Shown: positions 8,916-20,760 of the stretch, piece after piece | Layout: every line of letters begins with the position of its first letter | How positions within the stretch are numbered: position 1 is the first letter of the stretch | Origin: Phalacrocorax aristotelis | Lineage: Eukaryota; Chordata; Aves; Suliformes; Phalacrocoracidae | Direction: 5' to 3' | DNA length: 64,000 nucleotides | Assembly (NCBI RefSeq): GCF_949628215.1 | Contig: NC_134282.1 | Coordinates: 9,298,223 to 9,362,222, forward strand | Position numbers and translations under genes: made by a program | Notes under the pieces: generated by a model | The model's database searches: none | What the model was told of the DNA's origin: nothing | Seen by the model: the letters and a program-made list of their open reading frames with translations, nothing else

Positions 8916-11900
8916 AGAGAAAAAACTGACTGATGGTAACAACAGGCAAGTACTACTTCCAACACTAGGCTTTTTGGCATACAAGGAAAACATTTTAATG
9001 CTAGTTGCAGCATTAGGAAAAGTCTAACATAGAATACGAGATGAGCTGCAGATCATGCGTGTGGTGTTTAGGTAAAGCTGTGTGAGGAAAGGCAGCAGTG
9101 CTATTAGAGCAACGAGACTGACCAGGGAGTCTAATGTTCACATGAATACGTTGCACGGTTGCCTGCATCTAACTATGGACTGTGTAGCCAAAAGGGCTGA
9201 GCCTTCCATCACATATTTAATGCTTTAACTTCTTGTGTTCTTAAAACCTCCTAGATATTTCCTGATTCCTTAAGAGAAGGAAGAGGCATGAGAGAACCGT
9301 TTCTTTAGTTTGATCCAAGGGGTGGGTGGGCTGATTCTCTGAATTTCCCAGTTTTCGTGCTCTACTGTCAGCGTGCTCACATGCAGCTACCGAGGCAGTT
9401 CAGACTCACCTATCAAACAAGGGCAGAAGCTGAGCGGGTCACGGGGCGTTAGCTGAGATACGCTGTACCACACAAGTGCTGGCAGGTATTGCACGATGTA
9501 CCAAAATGTAGTGTACTAAACGGCTTGCCTTGCAGACGTCTGAAGATGATGTAGTGTTGCCTGAATCAGCCTTGGTATGGTACTCTTATGTCTTTCTTTA
9601 GAAACTTGGCCTTACGTGGCACATCACTGAATATCAAACCTCTTATTTAGCTGCTACCAGCTAAGCAACTTCAAACTTTTTAGAAACAGGCAAGAGTTAA
9701 TTTCTTGTGAGGCCCGGGGAAGTATTTTTAGCCTTATTATGGGGAAAATTTCTTGGAATCTATTGTTATGAAACAGAAACATGTATGTCCTTCAAAAAGA
9801 AAACATGACTTATTTAAGGTTGGGAGGCCTGTTGTACAGCATAGCTTGTCTAGAATTGTGGCTCAGACTCGCTGCGATCTGATTATCTTGTATTAGGGGT
9901 TCTGCCTTTTTTTGATTTTCATTGGATATAATTATATTCACCCACTAGATAATGTGCCTTGAGATCTTTGGTGACCTGATCATTTAAATCAGAAATGATC
10001 ATCAGGCAATCTGAGCCACTGCATTTTCACAGACAGCATTGAGCTTTTGAGCTCGAAGACTTTTGTACTAAAACATTTCCATTCTCAGGAGACAAAATCA
10101 TTAATAATTCAATCCCCAGTTAAAGTAGAGAACTGACTGTGGGAGGCATGTCTTGAAGATCTTAGCAAGATATATGTTTAAGGAAATGTGAAAAAAGTCT
10201 TAATAACTTTTGATGGGGTTAGATAAAGAAAAATTTTTTGACTCCTGCTCATGTGATTTGTATCATCTTGAGAGGGGCAGATCAATCAGATGTCCTGTCT
10301 CCATCCGTAGTCAGTGTCTGTTATCCTTTAAGAAAGGAAAAAATGCAGAAATACATTTGGCCATAATGCAACCATGAATATTCCTTTGCAACTCCAGCAG
10401 CTAATAACAGAAGCACTGAAGTGTGACAATCAGTTTCGGCAATTGTCTTAACACCAAGTTACTTCGCCCGTGAATAAATTGAGGGCAAAGGGGCGATCCT
10501 GTTTCATCAAATGCCCTGAAAGAGGGGATAAACCATGCAGTCTCTTGGAGGGCTGGAGATTCCCAGTCTCTGTGGCAGCTGCTGCTTCCATGTGAGGACC
10601 TCCAGCATCCCCAGCCATCTTCTGGTCGCTTACGGATTAGAACATCATTCTAATTTGCTTGTACACTAGACTACGCAAGCTAAGAGGCTAGTTCAAACAC
10701 ACATCTAAGCAGATACATTATCTCATTTTAAGGACCAATGCCTCATTTTCTAAGACTGAGACCATCCAGACTGATACTAGCTCTGACCATCCAAACTCTA
10801 GACAATAGGGAGGCTCTTGGAGACACAGGTTGCACATGTAGTTCAATTCTCTAGTGTTTTTTAAAATCTCCCAGAAAACCCTGTGTTGAGATATTAAGTG
10901 ATTGCCATTATACAAAGTCCCAGTCTACATCCTGTCTTACAAGCTCATTCTTCCTTTTGCGAGTGTACAAAGCAAATAGTGAGTCTCTTACCATGCACAG
11001 CTTGTCAGCTGTATCTGGTTTGCATTACGCCAGCAGCGCGATAGAGCCAGCAGCACTCTCCCACAGCTGCTTCGCAGCATTGATCTTGTCTCCGACCCGC
11101 ACAGCTGCAGCACACCCCTGGACAGGACTGCAGGGATGGGCGTGCGAGCTGCCTGCGAGCTGCCTGGCCACAGCTGCTGCCAGGACAAGGAGGCACAGAG
11201 TGACTTCACAGTGACTGTGTACTTTTTTTTTTACATTTCAGTTTATTCACCAGGCACTGATGAAAGTAGTTCTGAAAGATCTAGTTGACCCAAGCGGCTT
11301 TTTCAAGTGTCTAACAACATTTGGCATGAAATGTTTAAAATGAAAATGTTACAGAGCTAAAATATAAACATTACAATATGTTTTAGCTTTACCTGATTTT
11401 TGGGAGCAGAAAGATCTGGTTTGGCAGAGCAAAACAAAATAACTTTCTAGATTGGCTTCAATATTGTCAAGCTGACTGGCTGCATAAAAAGGAAAAGAAG
11501 TTCCTGACAGTTTGGTAGAGTAATAAAAAGAGGATTTTTCCAAGAAAATATGCATCCCACACCCTGTTTAAAGTCCACTGACCACTCTGTGAAGTGGCCT
11601 TTTGCAACCACCTTCAGGACAACCCACTCGGGTGTCTTTCCATAATGAAACTATACAACGCACTGCTGAATCTTCCCACACTTGCAGGGGTATATTGGGT
11701 AACAAAAGGTTTCGGGTTTTTTTCTTCTTGAAAAATAAAACAAGTGTCTGGGTGCTAAGTTTTTTCTTGCAAATGGAGAGATGCTAGTGATTTAGGAGGA
11801 GAAGAAGAAAACATACACATTCAGATTTCTTCCAAAATCCAGGTGCATTGCTATTAAAGTGTGGCGATAGCTTCAGTTTTTCTGTCAGTATGTGCCAGTA

Positions 11901-14900
11901 CATAGAGCATTTGTGTTGTTATGATGCTGGAGAGGGCTCTGGTTTCGTTACAGTATAATGCTGCTGAGGTCTGAAGAGCTGTATCACATCACCCGAGACC
12001 CAGTTCTTGATGAGCAAAGGTGGCCTGCACACCTCTAGGGTGGGCACCTTTTCCAAGCCCCTGTTTCATTTCTATTGTTTCCTTCCAGATAGGATGATGT
12101 TTTCTGTGATCTAAGATGAATTTTACTAATTAATTTATTATTCTTCTTTTTATTTACAAAAGGTAAGTGGGCACATTTGGGTTCCTAGTGCTGCAGAGAA
12201 CAGTTGCCAAGTCTGTACCATGGCCTCCTACTTGGCTTTCCTTGTTACCCACTGAACAGCTATTTGAATAAGTTGATTAGGGATGAGTCTCTGTCTGCCT
12301 GTCCCGGGATGCTGCGTGTAGCTTCCTGGTAACTGTTCCAGTCTCAGGCAGGCTCGACTGCTCGACCCAGCACGGTGCCCACGCTTCGGGCTTGGGCCGG
12401 GAGACCCTCCCTGCCCCGCAGGGAGACAGCCTGGAGGGGAGCCTCCCCCAGGGACAGAACCTGCTGGAAGGGCGTGGAGCTACAGGGGCTCTGAGGGGCA
12501 GGGTGTGGCGGGGTGTGCTGTGGCTCCGGCTGTAGCTCCAGCTGTAGCTGCAGCACCAGCACCTTGCCCCAGGGCAGGACCCCAGCCAGGCTTGCCCTGA
12601 AGCTGCCTCTGGGATGAGTTTCAGCAAGGGCTGGCCCAGGCCTCAGCCCTGACCCCACCCCAGGCCTGTGGTGGGGGATGTGTGGCCCAAGCCACCTAAA
12701 GCCTGGTTTTACCTTTAACCTGTGGCAGAGATGCAGCCACCAAAGGTAAGAGCAACGCTAATTTTGTGTTAATGTTGGATGTGGCTCCTTAAACCTGTCA
12801 TAACAGGAGCGCATCAGACCACTGGGGCATGAAACTCAAGTACTTCCAAGTACAGCTGTAATGGTATTTCTTACTGTGGGTAGAAATCCGGGCCTAACTC
12901 GGCTCCTAAGTTTGCAGACCCATTCCTGGCTCCTACCCGAGCGTGGAGTGGAGGCTTTGCAGCCTTTTTCCTTTACTGGGTTTACTAGCACATGATTAAT
13001 TACATTTGCTGTTAAAAATACTTTTTTTTCTACAAAGCAGCCACATGGGCATATCCCATATTGGGTGCTTCATATTGCTGGTAGCAGTTGGCAGGTCAGA
13101 CTTAACAGAGTCTTTTGCTCTTAACATTCACATGGGATCTGGGTGTGGTGAGCAAGCAGGACTTACCAGAGAGCAGGACGAAGGATCCCTCTGAGGGGTT
13201 GGGGCCTGTCCTTCATCTCCAGCCATCTCTCCAAAGTGCCTAGTCTGTTCCCTTTCTCTAGAAAGAGGGTTGCGGCTCCTCAGTCATCTGCAGAGATGTC
13301 AGCTTGTACCTGTCTGCAGTCACAGCACATTGATTAAAACGCATCAGTGTTTAACCTTTTTACCGCAGCAGTGCTACGAGCCCCTCCAGATCACAACCTC
13401 TTGAGCCTGGTGCTACACAAGGAAGTGTAATCAGCGACCATTTCAGTGCCACTGATTTATGAGTTGAGGTGTAATGACAGACTAGAGGGCAAATAAGGTT
13501 CACACCTATGATGGCCTTTTCTTTTGTTACTTATGAAGTTGTACAATTTAATTAATGATTGTAACCCCTTGTATATCAAGAAAGCTGTGGTCATTGGAGA
13601 CAGTCTTAACAGGATGAAGAGTTACTCCACCAATATTTTGTGCCTAAAGCTGAACTATTTAAGGCCGATTTAATAGCTTATTGATTTAATTATCCAATGG
13701 TAGCTACTAGTGCTCTGTGTAAGTATCTTATTCTGGGTGGTAATGAAGGGAGAAGGTCACCAGAGAATCTCAGTACTTGGATAAGATCCCCTCCTGGAAA
13801 AACGCAGTTAACTAGCATTAGGAATGTAGGGCTGACAAAGACATCTGGGTTTATTGAGTCTGGTCCTGAAAGCTGTCCTTGACAAAGGTAGGAAGTGATT
13901 CTTGTAAACAGCTGAAAACATTTTGGAGAGCCTGTAGCCTTCTGTGGTTGCATCTGGTTGAAGATGCACTGGACAACTGGTTTATTCAGGGAAGAGCCTG
14001 GGAGGTACCAGTGGCTTCCTCACTGACACAAGCTCTTCCATAACAGCAGTTGTGAGTTATGCTTTCTGCCATCCATTTTGTCTGTTACCATACCTCATCA
14101 TGGTGATTAATGACTTTGCCTCACTTCATCGCCTCATAGCTGGACTACAGGCATGTAATTCACCTGGGCATGAAGCCCAGTCTGTAAAAAAGTCCAGCGT
14201 AGGGTAGGAGGTCTCAACACCAGCATGACAACTGTCTTCTGCTCCTACATTATCTTCCCATAAAATACTATATCAAGTTGTCGGTGTCAGTCCTTACGTT
14301 CAATGCTCTAACTGAAACAGTACCACAATAACTAAACAATTCTAGATGAAGACTATAACTGACAAACCTATTTTTGAAGCACTCTCTAATTACCAGAAGG
14401 TGACCTGTGCAGGAGGGCGATCTTTCTCAGGACCTGGTTCAACTCTGGATCAAATTCTGACCTCTAAGGTCCCACAGAAACCACATTATAAGATTTTCTA
14501 TGTGCACCATCTTTGACCATGTCTTCTCCAACATGAATCTATAGCAATGCCTGTATATAACTAAGTCAAAGTGGGTGCTGTATTGCGTGTCCACTATTGT
14601 AGTGAGAAGAACAGTAGCAAGCTTATTCTCATTTAGTGTTCTGCTGGAGTATCACGGTTGAGATACAAGACTTGGAATAGATATGGGATGTTTGGTAGCA
14701 ATCCCTTTACTTAAGGAAGCCTTAGGACAATAAAATGGTCTGCTTGGTAGCCTTAAATGTATAATCTCACAAAGGATTATTCCAAACTTTTTTCTTGTTT
14801 TCTGTTTGTCCCATTAGTGTAATATCTAGTTGCTACGTGAGGCTCTGCACGGACAGTGGAGGACACTGAATGGTACTGTTGTTGCCAGCAGATCCGTGTA

Positions 14901-16827
14901 AAGCAAGCTGTGAGTGGGAAGTCTGAATAGTGTCAGCATGAGGAATTTTGTCCCAAATGTATAATTGATAGATTCTGGTGTGTTCGTAAGATTTTTGGAT
15001 GGTACCTGTAAAGGCTCTAAAGGGGTTGCATTGTTTGGAAGTCAGTGCACATATTCCTTTCCTGGATACAGCAAACAGTGCCCTTACCAGAGGTAATAAT
15101 ATTTGGTGCAAACTGTACTAAACATCTGTCCTTACACAGCAGAGTCCCAGGCAATGCAACAGCCAGCTGAGCCTGCGTGAGGGAATTAATATAATTTCAT
15201 AAAAAAGGAGGTGAGTAGGACTCCAGGGCACAGATCCAGCCTTCTGCCTATTACTGAGTCTGAGAGGTTGGTCTGAGCTCATTAGGACTCAATTCTATTA
15301 AACACTGATTTGATGAGGAAAATATTTTTTTTCCTGTCTTGAGTCACCACCATCACTTCCTCCCATATTTGGTTCTGGCATCTTGATACATGATGTGACA
15401 AGAGCAGCTTAAGTTAATGAAGACCAAAGGAGACATCAAGATGTGTGGAATCTGAATAATTTGGGGAAAATCTGCCTGCTGTCAAAACTCAGTATATATA
15501 TATTTTTTTAACGATCATTGTTGCCACTTTTATTTGTTTTCTGAGCTGACTGCTTTCTGTTCTGTGGAACGTTGCTCCAGTAGAGTGAAGTTGGTTGTAT
15601 TATATAAAGTAAGTCCAAATTTTTCTATGCTTACTCACAGCGTGAGGGGCTCAATATGTGCGTCTTTGATTCTTCTGGAGAAGAAGTTATTCCAGTATTT
15701 CCTGATAAAATACTTGTGGACTTTTTTTTTTAGGTTAGTTAATTTAATTCTCAGATACATTTTGAGATATTTATTCTCATTCTGTGACTATTACAGCTTC
15801 AGAATTTATTTAAATTTTTTTTTTTTCTGTACTTCTTTAGTACTGTAGATGCTGCCAGGGAGCTGTGTTCCTGTAGCAGTCTTCTTTATTGCCTTTCTTA
15901 CAGAGTCTGTAAGACCTGTAAGTGTGACAGAACAATGAAATGACCTACTGATTTTAGTGAAACACCAGTCATTAGCCACATGAGCTCATGTGCATGGTCT
16001 GTGTGAAATGCGTGTTTCTGTGTGGATGTAAAGTTATAGTGATCCAGTGTATGGAGGGGCTTCCGCTGGAGAGAATACATCCCCAAGCAGCTGGAAAGAT
16101 TTTTGCCTTGTTGTGGAGGAAGAATTCCTTGATGGTTTAGGTAAAAGAATGAATGCCGTACTTAGCGTTCCATCAGCAGCTGGTCAAGTAAGAAAAACAT
16201 TGGGCATACCCAAAGGAAAATTAACAAATGCCATGGTATATTACAGTAACTTTCCTTGTGTTGAATTAAAAAATAAGGAGCCCAGGAGAAGGGGGAAAGA
16301 AACCTGATGAATTTGGACTCTGAATAAATCCCAAAGAAAGAGCTCCCCAGCGCTAGGCTTTTCCTGGGAGGACAGTCTGGCAGTGCAAAGGTTGCTGTTG
16401 TGCTGGGAAGACTGAAGCATCCTCCTGGTCAGTAAGATGCAGTATACAGTGGGGAAAAAAGTTAATCTCAGTTCTGCAACAGTATAGCCTTAGTTATTTT
16501 CATTTCTGGATATCTGTGTCTGGTAAACCTTTCATCCTTGGTCCTGTGGGTGTTTTTTTTGACCTTCTTGCTTTCATCTGAATTTGCCATGAGCAAGGGG
16601 TGATTTTTTTAAGGAAAGGACTAACATCAAGACACTCTGTCCCTTTGAGAATTGAAACAAGGGTATGGTAGCATTTGAATCAGAATGTGTCCTCACTTAA
16701 ACTGTGAACTAGTTTACCATGTGGTGGTGCTACAGTCTGGAAGGAAGAAAATACTTTACTGACCATGGTTAATCAGCAACGTTCTTGAGGAAAGGAACTA
16801 AGGTACCAGGGATGGGCTCCAACTCAT
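8916..16827. other. Intergenic DNA between STRIT1 and MME
   Basis: Nearly 8 kb without a recognisable gene. Composition is AT-rich apart from two GC-rich patches: about 11010-11215 and 12290-12690. T-rich runs occur around 15725-15735 and 15815-15827. The remaining open frames are short, unrelated to known families as far as I can tell, and lack coding character. Confidence 0.5.
12290..12690. other. GC-rich, CpG-containing patch
   Basis: A roughly 400-bp block much richer in G+C than its surroundings, with about a dozen CpGs (for example in ggctcgactgctcgaccc and cgcttcgggcttgggccggg). It has an internal repetitive stretch of gctgtagctccagctgtagctg type near 12530. The frames open across it on the - strand are low in complexity, with a compositional bias towards Ser/Pro/Arg, and are not convincing proteins. 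It could be a small CpG island, an enhancer or a decayed GC-rich repeat. Confidence 0.4.
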
Positions 16828-17115
16828 AAAATTATAGAATCTCAGAATGTCCTGAGTTGGAAGGGACTCACAAGGATCATCAAGTCCAACTCCTGTCCCT
16901 GCACAGGACAACCCCAAATTCACACCATGTCTCTGAGGGCATTGTCCAAGTGCTTCTTGAATAGCACTGGCCTTGGCACCGTGACTGCCTCCCTGGGGAG
17001 CCTGTGCCAGTGCTCCACCACCCTCTGGGGGAAGAACCTTTTCCAAATATCCAACCTAACCCTCCCCTGGCACATCTCCCTGCATTCCCTTGGGTCCTGT
17101 CACAAAAGCAACTGC
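16828..17115 (-). mobile_element. CR1 LINE 3' fragment (antisense)
   Basis: Begins attatagaatctcagaatg (reversed CR1 tail) and continues with ggatcatcaagtccaactcc, the gggcattgtccaagtgcttc segment and atccaacctaaccctcccct. About 290 bp, 5'-truncated. Better preserved than most CR1 copies in the window. Confidence 0.9.
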
Positions 17116-17651
17116 ATGTTGCTGCCTTTGTGCCTTGTTTTGCATTGGAAGGAAACCTTGGGGCACGGGCAGAGAATGAGGCGCAGCACACAGCGTGCTC
17201 TGATTGATCATGGGACAGGACTGAATGCCTGAAGTATCTCTGACTTCAGTTCCAACACAGCCTGTAAGACTTAAGTTTGCCTCTTAAGTCTGCTGACATT
17301 TTAATTTGTGATTAAGCACAATGCTGGGGAAAATCCTTTCTTGGGCAGTTGTTACTCATTAGACATTTGGGTAAAAAGGCCTCCTAACAATGTTACAAAA
17401 GATGTGTGAATCCATTTTGGCTCCTCTAGACACAGTATGTACCATATCTTATTTCTTGCTGTGCTGTGTTTTTCCAATGAGTGTTACAAAAGATTGAAAA
17501 AACTCCAGCTTTTTATATTCTGGAAGTCATTTAAAGGCCATGATTCAATATCTAAAACCGATAGGTTCAAAAGGAGAGAAAAAAAAAAGTAAATGTAGCA
17601 TACGTAGAAAAATAAGTAACACCTGATTACGAAGAGGTAGTGATTAAGGAG
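17116..17651. other. Intergenic segment, no gene seen
   Basis: AT-rich unique sequence between a CR1 copy and the orphan coding-looking stretch. Nothing recognisable. Confidence 0.4.
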
Positions 17652-17888
17652 TCACTTGTCCAGAAGAAAAAGTCTCTCAGGGTCTTCATCATCAGCATCC
17701 TCACCGTTGGAGCTTTTCTGTGGTCTCTGAGTCCAGACGTTGGTCAGTGGCTTGAGGGTCACCCAGCAGCCCTCGGGGCGGCGCAGTCCTGTCTGCACAG
17801 CTTTGTAGGAGACCTGCCGCTGGCGTTGGTGAGCGTGTGGCCCCGAGTCCCTGGGCAGCAGAAGTGAAGCTGTTTGACTGTGAATCAC
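17652..17888 (-). pseudogene. Unidentified coding-like stretch, orphan exon or retropseudogene
   Basis: I do not recognise this protein. On the - strand a frame stays open for 78 codons. Its middle (about 17705-17850) has strongly coding-like codon use, with G or C in most third positions, unlike the AT-rich flanks. Residues include KAVQTGLRRPEGCWVTLKP, then an acidic stretch (EDADDEDPE) and a stop at 17652. The core is bounded by a good acceptor (tctgctgcccag, exon from 17850) and a good donor (CG|GTGAGG, exon end 17705), so it could be a 146-nt internal exon. Alternatively it is a fragment of a processed copy, though no poly(A) tail follows the stop. No matching upstream or downstream exon was found. 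Confidence 0.3.
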
Positions 17889-20221
17889 AGCATGTCAGCA
17901 GTTCTTAGATGAATTATTTAGTGATGGGTGTCTGTTATGTGTATTTGGTAGCTGTTTCGTTAATTCATTGTCAATTAATTGACCAATGTTAGTATTTATG
18001 CGTGTTTTATAAATACATTTATTTATATACTCCCTAAAGTTTTGTCAGCCTGCTGCTATGACAAGTCAGGTTAGGCCAACTGCAAGAATCAGAAGACATC
18101 TGTAGAACTATCGAGGCTGACTCTTAGGTTTTACAGAAGCTGCCAGTGATAGTCTAAGTTGTTGATAATAATATTTTAGATAAAAATGAGTGGGTTTTTT
18201 CCCCAGAAGTATGAACAAATGCAGCTGTTTGCCTGTTGGATCCTGCCCTGTCTCAGTCTCACTCTTCATTGAACTTATTTTTGAGTTTAACTCTGTCCTT
18301 TCTTGCACTGAAGTAGATCAGAGAAAGCTGTTAGATAACAGTATCTTTTTATACCTGTAAATATTTTTCTGTACATTTCATTGATATTAACACGGATACT
18401 GTGATAAAATGAAAAGTTGAACTGACCTTTCAGCCAAAATGAAAAACTATGAAATGTATCATGAGGAAGAGACCCTGCTCCCTCTGGCTTTTCCCTTCAC
18501 GTTTTGATGCTCTCCACAGAACTCCAGAGCTTTTAGAAGGGTAGGCAGGATTTGACAATGGCAGCCTGACCAAGCTTTTGGGGAAAGGGACTGTAATACT
18601 CCTTAGGTGACCTCTTCTATCCCTGAGACCGATGAGTGTAAATCCTGCTGGACTTGCAGCAGCCTTCATGCAGTCAAGTACTGGAAACGGCTCTGCAAAG
18701 CCAGCTTGCAAGTGAACAGCTGTCATTTTATAGAAATAATGTAGATATATTGTTTCATTCCTTTTATTCTCTGGTGGTTAGGAAATGAAGGTGAGAGAGA
18801 TCACCAATATTTGGACAGTATTAACTGTTTACACAAGGAGGGTTTGTACCACAGCACTGTAGCTTTTGGTTGACTAGTGCAGTATTTGTAACTGCAAGTC
18901 AGTCTGCCAATAATAGACAGATAGTAGCAGATGTTCCTGCTATATTATAACTCATTAGATGTTGGATTTAAGAGTAGTTCACCACAGCAGCAGGCTCCAA
19001 GACCGCTTTTTGTACCAAAGAAAAGAGTGCCAAAATTTGTATGAATGTATTTAGAGGAATATATAGCGGAGGGAGAAGTTAGAGCTTAAATGGGCAGGAA
19101 ATGAAAAACACTGCAGATGGACTGTGTGATTTTGTGCTTATTTGCAAGGAATTGATTTCTCTAAGAGACTACAGAAGGAAGGTGACTTAAGTAGCTGGAA
19201 AACATGATACTATGTTTACTGGTTTTATAATTTATGGTAGTAGATCTGGCAAGTAACTGTATTTACATGCCAAGCTCATGAGAATGCTAGAAAGGACCAG
19301 TGCATTTGCACACAGCTTCAACTCCTACTGTAAAATTTTTGAGTGTTTAAATATGGAACTGAAGCAGCAGTAAAATATGAATCTGCACCGAGTGACATGT
19401 CCTTCAGTCTTGTTTGTTGTTTTTGAGGCCTTTGGTAAATGCTTTCCGTGGCATGTCTATAAATACTTCCCTGACATATTAACGCTCTGAGGAGAATCCT
19501 CACTGGCACTAATTAGTTTGCAAGCTGTGATGAAAGGCATATTCTGATTGTCACTGCTTGTTTAATGTCAGTTAGCTCACATCTGAATGATTAGTGCTAT
19601 GTTTCTTTTATGAAGACCTGAATTTCACTTTTGCATGAGTGAGGAAATAATAATTGCCACTGGTTAAAGTCTGGTTTCTAAGACATGTATTTTACATCTT
19701 AGTTTTCTGTTAAAGGCTAATACAAGCTTTCCTGCAGCCAGCTGATGTGCCAAGTGACTTTTGGAGAAGACTAATGAGAGGTGGTGTATGATGTGCCTAG
19801 CCCCAGCAGTGGTATCAGGAGATATTGAGATTCAGATCTGTACTGCAGATGATTCCTCTGTTTTCTTTTTGGTCCTGGAGTGTAGTCATTTCCTACTAGG
19901 GCTTATTTCAGTAGTCACAGCTACCCACACAGTTCTGATTCAGCTGCTTTAGCCAGGAGTAAAGCCAACCCTTCATTTATTTTCCCACCTACCCCAAAGG
20001 GGAAAAAAGGCAAAAAGCAGCCTCATTCGCACCTACAGGCTTGAGATTAGTGTAGCCCGTATAGTTGTGTGAAGGAAGGAAGGAGGGTGTCTCTCAGGGA
20101 GGTGTTTTTGGAAGTGATATAGATGCAGGGGCATATGTAAGCATGACTTTTACAAACAGTTTGATTATTTATGGCCCTGAATTTCTAAAAGGATTGCGTT
20201 TCATTTGGATGCATCAGGTTA
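17889..20221. other. Intergenic segment, no gene seen
   Basis: AT-rich unique DNA. No coding exon, RNA gene or repeat family is recognised. It ends at the 3' tail of an antisense CR1. Confidence 0.4.
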
Positions 20222-20566
20222 ATCATAGAATGGCTTGGGTTGAAGGGGGCCTTTCAAGGCCATCTAGTCCAATCTGCAATGAGCAGGGACATCATCAACT
20301 GGATCAGGCTGCTCAGAGCCCCGTCCAGCCTGACCTTGAATGTTTCCAGCGATGGGGCATCAACGACCTCCCTGGGCAACCTGGGCCAGTGTTTCACCAC
20401 CCTCATTGTAAAACATTTCTTCCTTATATCCAGTCTGAATCTACCCTCTTTGAGTTTAAAACCATTACCTGTTGTCCTATCACAGCATACCCTGCTAAAA
20501 AATTTGTCCCCATCTTTCTTATAAGCCCCCTTTAAGTACTGAAAGGCCGCAATAAGGTCTTTTCAA
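20222..20566 (-). mobile_element. CR1 LINE 3' fragment (antisense), left part of mosaic
   Basis: Begins aatcatagaatggcttgggt, runs through ggccatctagtccaatctgc, cagcctgaccttgaatgttt and cctgggcaacctgggccagt, and ends near ccgcaataaggtctttt. About 345 bp of the 3' end. Just after it, at 20593, a retroviral LTR fragment begins. The matching CR1 sequence (a taagtattgg homologue) reappears at about 23155 on the far side of the retroviral segment. Confidence 0.9.
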
Positions 20567-20592
20567 ATATCATGGAGAGTGGCTTGGCAACT

Positions 20593-20760
20593 TGTCATGG
20601 TTTTAGCTGGGATGGAGTTAATTTTATTCACTGTAGCTGGCACAGTGCTGTGCTTTGGACTTAGTATGAAAATAATGTTGATAACACACTGATGTTTTAG
20701 TTGTTGCTGGGTAGTGCTTGTACTAGTCAAGGACTTTTCTTGCTTCCCATGCTTCGGGAA
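20593..20760 (+). mobile_element. Partial ERV-L-type LTR (5' portion)
   Basis: The stretch starts tgtcatggttttagctggga. This is the opening of an abundant avian ERV-L-type LTR as I remember it, with the TG start typical of LTRs. It runs through gtgctgtgctttggactta and gttgataacacactgatgtt for about 150 bp. It then breaks off and is followed directly by pol sequence, with no primer-binding site or gag, so the rest of the LTR and the 5' third or more of the provirus is deleted. Confidence 0.65.

Noticed and set aside
12277-12658. Overlapping ~100-codon frames on - strand in the GC-rich patch
   Set aside because: Open because stop codons are rare in GC-rich DNA; two frames are open over the same bases and the peptides are compositionally biased with no family resemblance.
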